Shown here in pieces: positions 46,842-57,829 of a stretch of 64,000 nt of DNA. The DNA comes from Psilocybe azurescens (taxonomy: Eukaryota; Basidiomycota; Agaricomycetes; Agaricales; Agrocybaceae). How positions within the stretch are numbered: the first letter of the stretch is position 1; each line of letters opens with the position of its first letter. The position numbers were made by a program, and so were the translations under genes. The stretch covers positions 1 through 64,000 of the forward strand of contig JAJIRX010000489.1 of assembly GCA_023853785.1 (NCBI GenBank), read 5' to 3'. The notes under the pieces were generated by a model that saw only the letters and a program-made list of their open reading frames with translations, had not been told where the DNA came from and searched no databases.

Positions 46842-48001
46842 ATGTTCGCTCTTTCATTCGTTGTTTCCGTTGCACTCGTCCCTTTTGTAGCTGCTCAAGC
46901 ATCCGTGGACGTTCAAGCTATTGAAGCTCACTTCTCCCAGTCCCATGTTGTCCCTGACTTGCTTGCCTCTTTCAACCCCTCTGCCCTTCTTTCGCTGAAC
47001 TTTGCGGGTGAGTGGCCATCACTGGTGGATTCTCGACTTCAGTTTAACCTATTCGCAGGTGTTGGCAATGTCCAGCCCGGTCAAAAGTTTACTAAGGACC
47101 GTGCGTCTAATTTCGTCCAGATAACCTCTGCCAAGCACTAATCTTTTACGATGAACAGAGGTTGGAGCCACTCCAACAGTCACTGTTACTCCCGCGAACT
47201 CATCTGTGACCTTGAGTGGCACCTACACGATTGCCATGGTCGATGCCGATATTGTTGGGACTGACTTGGCTGAAGGAGAGAACCGTCATTGGCTCGTAAA
47301 TGGTGCAACCATCAGCAGTATGTCCTTGTCTTACTCTTTACGCCCTAGCATTGAGTGCATCAATCTCTTGAATAAAGATTCGGTCGTGACAACCACCTCT
47401 GGTACTGCAATCACCGCGTATGCTGGACCTGGGCCTGCCGCTGGCAGCGGTCCTCATCGGCACGTTTTACTATTCACCTCTTTAGGGGTTCCGCTGAACC
47501 ATATTTTAGTTATGTGGTCCTTCTTTACGCACAACCAACTACCTTCTCTGCACCTGCTGCATTCGCGAACCCCGGTCTCGGGGTTTCCAAAATGGACTTC
47601 AATGCCTACGTCAAGGTGTGTTGATGACCAACATCAATAATCCTTTTCACAAGTCTGACAGATATCTTTTTAGGATAGTGGCTTGGGTCCTCTCGTTGCT
47701 GTCAGTCGTGACATATCATTTATCTAAACATTCATGCATATTCATTTATATTCTGCAGGGCACCTACATTACAGTTGAGGAAGGCACCGCCACTGTATCT
47801 GTTCCTGCTACATCTGCAGTGGTGACCTCCACTCTTGCGGTCTCATCAAGCACCAAATCGGAGAGCTCGACAAGCAGCACAGGGTCTCAGGGCTCTGCAC
47901 CTTCAGGAAGCCCAAACAATACTAGTGCAGCCGGCACCATCCATTATCAACTCTCCGGGCTGACCGCTGTCGCATTCTTCCTTACGACCCTCTTTTTGTA
48001 A
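46842..48001 (+). CDS. Secreted PEBP-like protein with GPI-anchor signal
   Basis: Phosphatidylethanolamine-binding protein fold; exact substrate unknown in fungi. A signal peptide is clear (MFALSFVVSVALVPFVAAQA). The PEBP core includes TYTIAMVDADIVGTDLAEGE, RHWLVNGATIS, YAGPGPAAGSGPHRYVVLLY (the conserved GPHRY motif) and SKMDFNAYVKDSGLGPLVAG. A Ser/Thr-rich stalk (STKSESSTSSTGSQGSAPSG) and a hydrophobic C-terminus after small residues (HYQLSGLTAVAFFLTTLFL) predict a GPI anchor. Six or so introns are inferred. The one splitting GPHR|Y (47460-47509) appears to start with GC instead of GT. The protein therefore probably sits on the outer plasma membrane or cell wall. Confidence 0.85.
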
Positions 48002-50198
48002 AAAGGTGTTTGAGTGTTGTCAATTCGTGTACCTTCGGCCGACTTTTTATAATACTCCACAGTTGTTGGCCATTTAATGTTAATCAACAGTCAATGAGAT
48101 TAAAAGACCTTATAAACTAAGCTCTAAGGTTTGTTACACGCGAAAGTAAAATGAAATGCTGAGTTTGATTGGGTAATTATTATCATGATGAGCTCAATTG
48201 CACACCCAATCGTTGGCTATACTTTGTGTTATTGTCGTCTTAAGCCGGACAAAATAGTGGGTCCAATGCGCCTACGATTGCAAGAGCCTAAGAACTACAC
48301 AAAATATGGTACTAATGTATAGGTAGGTTCCAGGCGGTGGTCCCGATTTTCTGCTACGCACTATTCCATAAGACCATGCTCAAGTGCCAGAGATATAGTT
48401 GACGAGAAATCCTGTTAAAGAGCCGTCCTGTTGATTGTTCGCCTAGATGAATAATTAACTGAATAAGCATCTTCCGAAGTGATGTGCGTAGGTTTTTTTA
48501 TTAGAATATTGTGAAAGGGCCAGAGGCCGAGGAAAGCGTGATATTTTTGAGACCCGGATATAGCGACTCCATTTGCAGGGAAGGCTAGCCTAAGCTAGTC
48601 CATCGACGGACCTTATTTAGTTTGGGGAAAAAATGGAAAAAAGAAGGAAAAGAAAAGAAAAGATAGGCCGCTAGTTGGCTAGACACTTGACGAACAAAAC
48701 GAACTCCGTTGTTTGTCAGTGGGTTGATAGCCCTCTCCATACGCCTTCGTTCCTTGTTTGTTTGGCAAGAGGATCGAAGCTCCTCCTAAGATAAGAGGTG
48801 GATGAAAGGCTGGTGAGTCCAGGAAACTTGAGCTACTTCTTGCCAGCCCAAAGATTCTCAAAGAGCGTCCAGCGAACAAAGTCGTGGACTAGTGTAGTCG
48901 CCAAACCAGTCCAGAGAAAAAGGAGCACCAGCCGACTGGTGATTGAAATTGAGACCCTGCGACACAGCAGTAGCAAGTCGGTGTATTGGTGTTGGTCGAG
49001 GCCGACCTCACGCAGTTGCCCCTAGTTGCTTGCCTGATTGAAGAAGCAGCCTAGAAAATGGTCGAAGTGATAATTAAATTGGTAAAAGAATATTGGAATG
49101 TTCTATGATAACGATTGTGCTGTATACGTGGGACCTGGCCCAGCTCCAAGTTGTTCTCACCATATATGCCCGAATCAAGTTTCAGCAAGCGATACAGGCA
49201 ATAGGAGCTAGATAGATGAAGCTGGACGGTTCGGGTGAGGAAGTCGTTGCGTGAGCGGGCGAAGTTTGGCAGAGTGGTTTTGCTAAACACTGTAGGTACT
49301 GCTAGAAAGGTAGCCTCGTAGGCTGCTACATTAGGGGTACCTTCTGCACCTGTAAGAACGAATATGAGTTGGTCCCTTCAATTTGAAACGAGTCTCAAAC
49401 GTACAACCAGAAAACTCAGGTCCATTATTGAAGCCCTGCTTCATCTGGTTCTTTGTCCAGTTGAGTGGCTAACATGCTTATTTGCAGGTCTTGAGTTGAG
49501 CATGTGATGAAGACGTGACCATATTAGATGAGCGAGAAACGCGATTCGAGCATGTTGACGTAAATTGAAGGGGAGTACGATTCGAAAGAAGTTCCAATAG
49601 ATCAAAGGAACATTCCATGAGACGACCAATAGCTCTAGACATAGGTATGTAGGAACATTAATTGGTTGATAGAGGAAGAAATGGTTGAGTTAAAAGAATG
49701 TGGGGGTTTAGAATAAAGATTGAAAGCAGTGGAAAGCGAAGCTTTATAGGCAAAATCTCGCCAGCCACCTGGCGGTGTGCATACCAAACGTTCACGGTCA
49801 GCCAGCACTTGGTTTCAGACTGATCGTGGACTGGGCCTCCTCCAATCCAAAGCTCCAATGAGTTCGTCATGAGTAAAAATGTTGACGCGGCTGAATGGTA
49901 ACGCGACTCACCCAGGGTGCCACTCAAATAAGGGGCGGCAAAAGTAGACTCTGGAAAGCGTCAATATAAGTTTCTCCAACATGTGAATCCACCTCTGCGT
50001 CATAAAGCTAGCACAAATTGCGTTCACGAGAGACCAGGGAATCACTCGGTTAACGTGAGCCTACGGAGCACAAGATAATATTTCGCGATATATATACAAG
50101 TTTGTAAAGGCCATTGCCATCCAGGGTTCAAAACCAAGAAGCCTTAAATCGATTTTACATTTAAAAGATCTGAAGTCGTCGTGAGTAACTATCTTAGT
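48002..50198. other. Long stretch with no firmly supported gene
   Basis: Nothing here could be assigned with confidence. On the minus strand a short frame ending at about 48836 reads RLVLLFLWTGLATTLVHDF, then RWTLFENLWAGKK and a stop. It has the look of the last membrane-spanning segment and tail of a membrane protein. A possible TATA box (TATAAAG, near 49748) and a pyrimidine-rich leader precede a minus-strand ATG near 49640. I could not join exons between them into one frame. Either a poorly conserved multi-exon gene, a non-coding RNA or a decayed gene lies here. Confidence 0.3.
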
Positions 50199-51298
50199 TT
50201 AATATCCTTGAGGAACGTAGCTTACTTCGCTGATGCTATCACGGCCTCCAGGGCCCTCTCTGACGCTGGATATGGTATAAAATTAGATTAAATAACGTCA
50301 AAAGGCCTATAAAGACATACCGACGAGTGGGTTTGAATTCAGCAGTCTCTTCAACGTCCCAAAAGTTTGACAGGCTACTATTTCCACCTGGGTTTTCACG
50401 TACACGTCTACCAAATTTACATGTATGATATGAGCCTCAAAAAGCCTAATAAGCCATATAAAATTACTCACCGACTGGGTTTGATGTCGGAAGTGAAGTC
50501 AAGGCCAACATGCTCATCTGCGGCCTCTTGAACAGCCTGAGGGGCTGTTTTGGAAACAGAGATAGGCTAGAGATATCAGGTTCGTGAATGAGGAGAAATC
50601 TCCTTTGATAACTCACCTGAGCATCAGGCACTCTGGGGGCGCTTGCGACAGAGCATCTCCTTCATCACCATGATCAAAGATGTCAGTGTGGGGACCTCCA
50701 GGAACACTGCGTACGCGACGGGAAGGAATAAAGGCATCTCCAGATGATGCACCGGCTAAAGAGTGTTAATACATCAACGCACAAATATTAGACTTTGGAC
50801 CACCTTCAACCGTGTTTGCCTGGCCTGTGCTTGTGGCTTCCTTCGAAGCTTCAGACAATTTTCCGAACGTAGCATAGCCTGGTTATAATTTTAGCTACAT
50901 GATCGGGTAGGGTAATGATAATTCATTACGAGGAAGCTTTGCGATGTTGTTGAAGTTGACATCGACAGTGGTGCCAGTGTATCTAGGCAAAGCCGCTTTA
51001 ACAGAATTCTCTGGCCCAAAGATTTGGAATGAACACCAACTTCAAAAACTCGACGAGAGACCTCTTAGTGAACACGATGTTAGTTTTGTCCCAGTCCATC
51101 ATACCTAAGAGATGGGTTCAATACGTCGCAAGCACAGAAGAACCCTGTCCTGGTATACTTACCGAGACTAGCCGGCCAATCCCTTTCCTTGGACATGTCG
51201 ACGGTGTTGGAAGGAGTGAAGCTTTGATAAATGTATGTTTTTCAGCCATGCTTTCGCATAATTCAGACTGAACCTACGTAGAAGACATTTTGAACGAT
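50199..51298 (-). CDS. Small protein with RVRxxPGG repeats, frame broken twice
   Basis: Unrecognised family. From ATG 51298, exons join to MSSTFTPSNTVD, MSKERDWPASLGMMDWDKTN, IVFTKRSLVEFLKLVFIP, IFGPENSVKAALPRYTGTTV, YATFGKLSEASKEATSTG, then three repeats: PSRRVRSVPGGPHTDIFDHG, PSRRVRENPGGNSSLSNFWD and PTRRVREGPGGRDSISE. The R-V-R-x-x-P-G-G...(I/L)(F/W) repeat resembles the PPGG motifs of the HN1/Jupiter microtubule-associated family, but I am not sure of this. Five or six short introns fit. Two single-base shifts, at TTT 51023-51025 and GGGGG 50635-50639 (plus-strand coordinates), break the frame at homopolymers. The exact C-terminus is uncertain because a GT lies within the last codons. Confidence 0.55.
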
Positions 51299-51549
51299 GT
51301 ATGGAAAATGTATGTCAAGTTTGGTTGTTATGAAAGGCTCGATCTGGCCGGCCGGCGCTGTTGCTGTTGCTGTTCGCGCTTGCACGTGATCGCGTGACTG
51401 ATAAAGAGGTATTACTTAAAGGGGATTAAACGCGTATGATGTACTAATATAGTTCGAATGTAACACAACCTCGAAAGTGCCAAGTGGTACTTTCATTACT
51501 TACCCAAGGTAAGCTCCTCCGGTAAATGTGATGAAATTCAAACGTTATT

Positions 51550-52597
51550 CTAAAACCCGTCAGCCGGAACGCCCGCCTCCTTCTCGGTCTTTAACCTCTC
51601 CTGATTGTAATTTACCCACCATCTGTGTGTCTCATCCTTTCCAATAAACTTTCCCTCCGCGTCCATTTCGTCCCAAGGTTTGGGAGCAAGAATATAGTGA
51701 ATATTCTTCACTCGGTCGTCTCTCCAAATCTTATCATGAACATCTGGCCATCGCAGAGTCTTCAGTCCATTGTAGATGTATGGAAGTGGGACCCAGCGAC
51801 CCTTGAAAAGATTGGTCAGGACACTTTGATCGGCGAATTCGAGGTTGGGGAGTTCATCGCTATTGATATAGTTTAGGATGAGGTTGTAGACAGATTGAGA
51901 CGGATTGACAACTTGTAGACCACCGTTCATGAAGCCTAGAGGACCGACAGATGGATCCGCAGCGACGACCTGTGCCTCGTCAGGGTTGTCGTGCTGCGAG
52001 GTGAACGCGCAGTTTGCTGAAACCCTGCATAGAACAAGTGTCTAATAACCCCCTATGCAGTTGAACGGGGGTCAGGAGGGACATACCAATCCTTTGGGTA
52101 GTGGGGTTTCTTGAGGGGATTGCAAACACAAGCATGACCTGCGGCGAATACCCTCTTTCCCTTCCCTGCTAGCTCGGGCGGATCAAGTTCAAGATCCATA
52201 AGCTCGTCCATGTTTCTCAGGATAAGCATGTCGCTATCCAACTGGACGATACGATCATATTCTGTTAGTGAGAAAGGGGTAAGCTTGGACCAGCAGTCGT
52301 AAAATCGAGGGTCGTTGGAATAATCCTTGTGGACGGCGGGGAGAAGATAAGGAATTCGTTTGGCGGGGATACTGCGGGAGGCCAGTGCAGCAAGACCAGC
52401 AGCAGGGAAAGTGTCAGTATAGAGAGCAACGAGTGGATAGGCCGAGTTCTGAGCTTTAAGTGAGTAATCTAGAGTCAGAAGTCCAGAAAGATAATCGGTA
52501 TTGGTTATCAGAGTAGTCCAAACTGCGGAAATGGTGAGTATTCATAATAAACTGGCAGGATAAGCATACCTTTACGGGATTCGGTGACTCGTTCCAT
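51550..52597 (-). CDS. Glycosyltransferase family 8 (glycogenin/galactinol synthase-like)
   Basis: GT8 enzymes transfer sugars from UDP-sugars with retention of configuration. From ATG 52597 (MERVTESRK, then an intron) the protein reads VWTTLITNTDYLSGLLTLDY, the acceptor loop YPLVALYTDTFPAAGLAAL and the metal-binding DxD in IVQLDSDMLILRNMDELMD. A second intron ends near 52026 (YPKDWVSANCAFTSQHDN), followed by FMNGGLQVVNPSQSVYNLIL, SVLTNLFKGRWVPLPYIYNG and the C-terminal IHYILAPKPWDEMD with the conserved His-x-x-(x)Pro-W. There is no signal peptide or membrane anchor, so it is cytosolic. It is too short for glycogenin's C-terminal glycogen-synthase-binding part, so a galactinol-synthase-like or unassigned GT8 role is more likely. 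Intact. Confidence 0.88.
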
Positions 52598-52922
52598 GAT
52601 TGTGGTATGCAATTGAGGGAATTTCGATTTCAAATCAACTACGATGGTCTATAAGTATCGTTGGTCACATGATCGCGCGTCATTCAATGTTTCCCAGAGC
52701 TGGAACCTTGTCCTGATTCCGGGACCGGCATGGTGCATAATTATTTTGTAGGCACCGATAACGCGCAATGATGAGTATTTCCGACAGATAGATACGAGCT
52801 GATCTGAAAGCCTGGAGCCAAGTGCCCTTACAATTACCTAAGTAGATTACGTTAGTAAGCAACACAGCCATGGTAATTGGCCAACAGCCCTCTCGCCAAC
52901 TTGATCGCCCCGAACACACACC

Positions 52923-53810
52923 ATGCCAAAGTGTGTACAAACTCTTACCACCGTCGCCAGAACTCTGCCATCGAATGCATACACTACCCTTCACGCTAAT
53001 AAAACTCTTGCAGTTCACTCCACCCCCAGGATCTGACCTATGCTCAGAGAAACATGTTGGACAGCGCACTTCGTGTGGATCAAGCCGGAGAAATAGCTGC
53101 CAATTATATCTACAAAGGTCAGCTAGCTGTGCTCCGACACGATAAAAAAGTAGGACATTTGATTCAGGTAGGCCTATCTCACTACTTTGAAACTAATATC
53201 TGACATGTTTTGATAGGAAATGTGGGATCAAGAGAAGAAACACTTGGCGGTCATGGACAAATTACAGGTTCAGCATAACGTTAGACCGACAGTTCTTTCT
53301 GAGGTTGCAAAAGTCGCAGGGTTCAGCCTAGGTGCTGTTACTGCTTTCATGGGGAAAGAGGCGGCAATGGCATGTACGGAGGCCGTTGAAACGGTCATAG
53401 GGGAGCATTATGATGAGTGCGTCCTGTCCTGATTCCCTTAGGCAGACCTAGAAACGCTCACTCCATTCCATTCCAGTCAAATGAAGGAATTGGACTCATT
53501 TCAGACAAGCCATCCTAGTGTCCCCCTTCTTAAAAGTGTAATACGCGAATTTAGAGACGATGAGCTCGACCATTTAGATATCGCGGTTGTAAACTTTTCA
53601 CAGCGTGCACCTGCACATGCACTGTTGAGTAGCGTAGTGGGCGGAGGTTGTAAAGTTGCTATTGAATTGTGCAAAGATTCTAAGCCATGGAACTTCTATC
53701 ATGAATCCTGCAAAGCAAAATTAGATTCTAGCACTTCCTGGCACGTAGTAAGAGGCGACAAGGTATCTCACGTACATGGAAAGTTACGGAAGAGACCCCG
53801 AGTTACGTAG
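52923..53810 (+). CDS. COQ7: COQ7 (5-demethoxyubiquinone hydroxylase)
   Basis: Mitochondrial di-iron hydroxylase of ubiquinone biosynthesis. The conserved core starts after an intron ending at 53010-53011 ([19 protein letters not shown]). The iron ligands are seen as Glu in [17 protein letters not shown], ExxH in [16 protein letters not shown], Glu in [10 protein letters not shown] and ExxH in [17 protein letters not shown]. The C-terminal [10 protein letters not shown] is as in the family but is followed by about 45 extra residues before the stop; most relatives end near that point. The first exon is uncertain: ATG 52923 with a donor at about 52931 keeps the frame but gives only three codons, leaving no visible targeting peptide. 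Converges on the complex I subunit gene, stops 2 bases apart. Confidence 0.85.
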
Positions 53811-53812
53811 AT

Positions 53813-54277
53813 CTAGTTTTCGGTATTTTCCTGCGACGCTCGCGCCTTGATGGACAATGGCTCTCCTTTTAGTGTCCCTGCCCAAGAGTATCGTAGCTGG
53901 AGAAAGAAATTGTTCGTGGGTGTCGACGCCGACAGCAGCAAGAGGTAGAACGTACGTTGTACTGATCCGCCAGGTAGTAAACCGCAACCGGAACGACAAT
54001 GAATCCTAAGATACTCGTGCGTATTGTCCTGCGTGTCCAGCGGAAGTTCAAATATGCCTCTTCACGCTAGTGATAATACTTAGGAATCATATACAAGGAC
54101 CAGGAGCTGAGAGAAATACCATAGTGTTGAACCGCTCAATGGCGGGATCAATCTGGATGGAAATGAGTTGAAAATGTACATTACGCCCTGAGTGGTCTTC
54201 GTACCTTCAGTGGTCCTATATCGACAGCATTTGAGGATATATGATAGAGAGTTGAGGAACTACTTACCATGGCCCAT
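53813..54277 (-). CDS. Complex I accessory subunit, NDUFB4-like
   Basis: Small single-pass inner-membrane subunit of NADH:ubiquinone oxidoreductase. Four short exons from ATG 54277 join to MGHGPLKIDPAIERFNTM, REEAYLNFRWTRRTIRTSIL and GFIVVPVAVYYLADQ. The GPLKxDPAxERxxxMRE start and FRWTxRTxRT followed by one hydrophobic helix are typical of fungal NDUFB4-type subunits. The last splice is ambiguous. One choice gives a tail with LKGEPLS (as in relatives, KGESLS) and a stop at 53813; another gives a frame that overlaps the COQ7 3' end. Identification is by recalled pattern and is probable, not certain. Confidence 0.6.
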
Positions 54278-54397
54278 TGCGTTAAAGAGATCGTGGTCGT
54301 GGTGTTAAGTGACCAAGAGTGTGTAATGTTTGTTTATTCTTTGTTTACTTCATTTCTTGTCTTCGACCTTCATTGATTCTAGCTCGAATCTCATCTT

Positions 54398-57211
54398 ATG
54401 GCTTACAACCGCGAATGGGACAAAGGGAAAGATACATGGGACGATAATAATGGCTGGTCAGATAACAGAGGGAATGTAAGAGACCGAGAAGAAGACTATC
54501 ATGGGGACGGAAAGAGACGGAAATATAATAATGGAGTACGTGGCTCATTTTCAACTGCGCCTTCTCTCTCTGAGTGTCTTCAGGCTTACGATAATTCTCA
54601 TGCCTACGATGGAGCTGGCTATGACACCTCATACAACCGGCAGCAACAGCAGCAAGACTGGTCGCAGGATTTCGGGTATGATGATCATTCACGGGGAGGT
54701 GCAGGTGGATTTGTCAAGAAGCGTCTCGTACCCTCTGAGCCGAGTCCTCATGTCATCTTCCTTGGTTTGGATCCAGACTTCACAGAGGCCGATGTCTGTC
54801 GACTCCCATGTTCTTGACTCTTTTATAACCGAGACTGAAGTCGCTTCCTACCCAGCTTCAGGCATACCTCGTTTCAAATGGCTGCAGTGTGGAGACAGTG
54901 ACAATTATTCGAGAAAGATCATCAGGCACTTCACCTTTGTATTTGCTCCTGCACATGCATTAACGTACTTCGCCGTTGGATTTTTATAAGGTACTTCAAA
55001 GGGCTTCGGCTTCGCTCAATTTACAACCGTCGAACATGCTCGCGCTTTTGTGGACCCTCTTTTCCCCTTCATTCAAGTGCCACCACCAGCATCACATGGA
55101 GCATCTGCAACAGCTGCTTTCTACAAGGCGCTTGAAACAGGCGCTCCTCACAATGGTCGGAGAGTCAAGATCGACTATTCACAAAGTGCAATGCCACACG
55201 ACAAAGGTCGCATGAGCCGAGGCAACATGAACGATGGCACTCGTGACATCGGCAACGCCCAAAGTCCCGTCCTTCTTTTCCGAGGCCTAGATCCTCTTTC
55301 TGGACCTCAGGCTATCTACCAAGCCATGCTCTCTTCAGCAGGAACAGGAAAGGAAGGAGCAAAGGGAATGAGGCGAATAATTCTGATCAAAGACAAGGTC
55401 ACAATGGCTAGTTTTGGATTTGCCTTTGTGGAATTTGTAGATGTTCAGGTAAGTGCAACACACAACATACACGCCACTGGTAAATTCACACGAACTCGTC
55501 AGTCTGCGGCAACCGTCCTCGCAGCAACAATGTCTGCACAGTTACATCCCTCTGGATTTCGCATATCAGATCGTCCTGTTGCCGCTTCATTTGCCCATCC
55601 ATATTCTTTCCAGCCAGTGACTGACTTCCTCTCAAGAGACGAAGCATGTCTTACATCAACAAATAGCCTGGGAGGCATGGAAGGCGCTTGGGTTAGATAT
55701 TGGGATGAATCTTCCACAGTTGCAGTCCTCGAATTCAAAGTAGAGGAACCTACCCAGCAAACTGCGCAGTCAAAAGAGAAGAAAGAGAAGAAGAAGACTA
55801 AAGGTATAATGTCTCTTCTCATTTCATGATTTCAAGACATTCTAAAAAGTCTACAGTTGATTCGGACCATGCAAAATCGATAGTGGCTGCTCCTTCAACC
55901 TTGCCAATTTCAGATAAACCTGTCACCTTGAGTTTCAGCAAAGGCCCTGTCAAACTGAACACAAGTTTGGCGCTCTATATTTATTATATATTCCAACGCT
56001 GATTATATATCAGTTACAGGGCCCACGAAAATCCCAGTTTTAGGATTTTCAATGGATGATTCGAACACCGCTGGTGATAGTCAGGATGAGGCTCCTTCTG
56101 AACCAAGCAAACGTGTGTACTCAGTTTGTATGACGGAACATAATTTTGACTTGTCGTCTCTAGCTCTTGTTGTTAAAAAAGTGGCTCCTCTCATCGCTAG
56201 CAAGAAGACCGCCAACAACATCAATAAATGGAATCAAGTTCAAGAAGAACTTGCGCATGATATTCCGAGTCCTGCTCAGGTAACCCTTAAATCGTCTACC
56301 ACGTTCAAGTCAATCGGGGTCTGACGGCGTTTCACACAATAGGCCGCTCCGACTAAAATTGCTGTTTCCTCTTCGGCTGGTCCATCTACAGTAAAACCAT
56401 CGGTTTCGACGACGGTAGATGTACCTGCAGCTGCAGTGAAAGGGACCACGCCACCAGTCGCAGATGTTGAACTTGAGTTTTCGGACATTGCCACCCTTAC
56501 CTGTTTGCTTTGCTCACGACAGTTCAAAACGACTGACCAACTTAAACGTCATAACAAAGAATCCGCCCTGCATAAGGTGTGCAATAAGTTGCTTGACGCT
56601 GGCGCATTTCTAACATAAATCATGTTAGGCTAACTTCAAAGATTCTAATCTACGAGATATTGCTCGTGAGAAGGTTGCCAGTCGAAAGAAAGACACGGGG
56701 TCAGATCAACCAAAGTACCGGGATAGAGCTTCTGAACGAAGAACGCTCTTCAATCAGCCTGAAGCGCCAATACCTGACAAGGACGCCCATATCACTAAGA
56801 AGAGAGATACGCCGTCACAGGCACCGACGCCCCCACCTGCACCCCCCTACACATCCAGGGCAGGACGGTAGCAATGTGGGGAACAAATTGTTGAAAATGA
56901 TGGGATGGAAGGAAGGCACAGGACTAGGCTCTGAAGGAGACGGCCGTGTAAACCAATGTTCGTATCTCTAATCATTTCTACGTTCTCTGATATTTTGCAG
57001 GCTCATCGACGCTTGCTTCTGACAGTGAAACCGCTGTATACTCTCCAGGCGTCGGTTTAGGCGCCAGCAAAGCCAAAGACATAGGGAAATACACTGAAGG
57101 ATTTACCAGCTATGTACATATGGCCCAAGACTCGGTAAGCAGATCATATCTCTCTCTGTCTTGGACGCCATGTTGACCATTCATCAGGCTCGGGAGCGCT
57201 ATGGAGCCTAG
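54398..57211 (+). CDS. RBM5/RBM10-type splicing factor (RRM, zinc finger, G-patch)
   Basis: RNA-binding protein that modulates spliceosome assembly. From ATG 54398 a charged, Tyr/Gln-rich N-terminus leads to RRM1 (PHVIFLGLDPDFTEAD, LQAYLVSNGCSVETVTIIRE, SGTSKGFGFAQF) and RRM2 (SPVLLFRGLDPLSGPQAIYQ, ASFGFAFVEFVD). Then come a Lys-rich linker, a C2H2 finger (LTCLLCSRQFKTTDQLKRHN with a closing His), and a G-patch (NKLLKMMGWKEGTGLGSEGD) followed by SPGVGLGASKAKDIG. The end is YVHMAQDSARERYGA. The order matches human RBM5/RBM10, although I could not see a clear OCRE repeat. The intron at 54926-54990 seems to use a GC donor (CAG|GCACTT). Frame intact. Confidence 0.85.
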
Positions 57212-57549
57212 CAATAATCACCCCATGTTTAGTTTTATACGACTCTTCTTATTTCGTGTATCTAACTTGTTGTTTTGTCTATTTCCTAATGCTATTCGTA
57301 TCTGATTTGTGGCTTTTTATTCACGAATGTGCGCGGAAACTGTTGAGAACTGTTGGCGTACCTCGCATGATTCTGCAGATAAATCTAATTGAATTCATGT
57401 TGAATGCTATCATACTGAACAGGTTCTAGAAGGAGCGGCCCGCTTCTGAAACGTAGAATGGAAAGAAAGAAAAAAACGAAACGATGTAAGTATGTACATT
57501 GCACGTCGATGAATAAGTAGCAGGTAAAACGACGAGAAAAAGAACAATT

Positions 57550-57645
57550 TGGTAGCGGCGAGGTTCGAACTCGCGCGGACTCTCGCCCATTGGGAATCAA
57601 GACTAACTTAAATCCAACGCCTTAGACCAACTCGGCCACGCTACC
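57550..57645 (-). tRNA. tRNA-Leu (anticodon probably UAA) with short intron
   Basis: Read on the minus strand from 57645: acceptor GGTAGCG, A box GTGGCCGAGTTGG, anticodon region GTTGGATTTAAG followed by an intron of about 12-14 bases, a long variable arm (class II), B box GAGTTCGAACCTC, and acceptor return CGCTACC with discriminator A. The size and long variable arm fit Leu (or Ser), and the TAA in the expected loop position points to Leu-UAA. One mismatch in the anticodon stem leaves the exact intron borders open. Confidence 0.85.
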
Positions 57646-57829
57646 GATCAGTAACGCAGCCTTTTTAAATCTATAATCCCATTACCTCTTGTTTTTAACA
57701 TAAAAGGGATAGGCTGTGCAGTAAAGTTATAAATAGGCTCTAGATTACCCCTGAAAGTTGGGTGATTTTGATTTTTCCTTGTAAAATCCGTAAACAGTCC
57801 CAGACGCTCGGAATACTTAGCACTGCCTG
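57646..57829. other. Short intergenic region
   Basis: Lies between the tRNA gene and the first possible start of the kinase-RasGEF gene. Nothing recognised. Confidence 0.3.

Noticed and set aside
53784..53999. Alternative last exon of the complex I subunit overlapping the COQ7 3' end
   Set aside because: Frame is possible, but the tail shows no KGESLS-like motif of relatives. The other frame with LKGEPLS is preferred.
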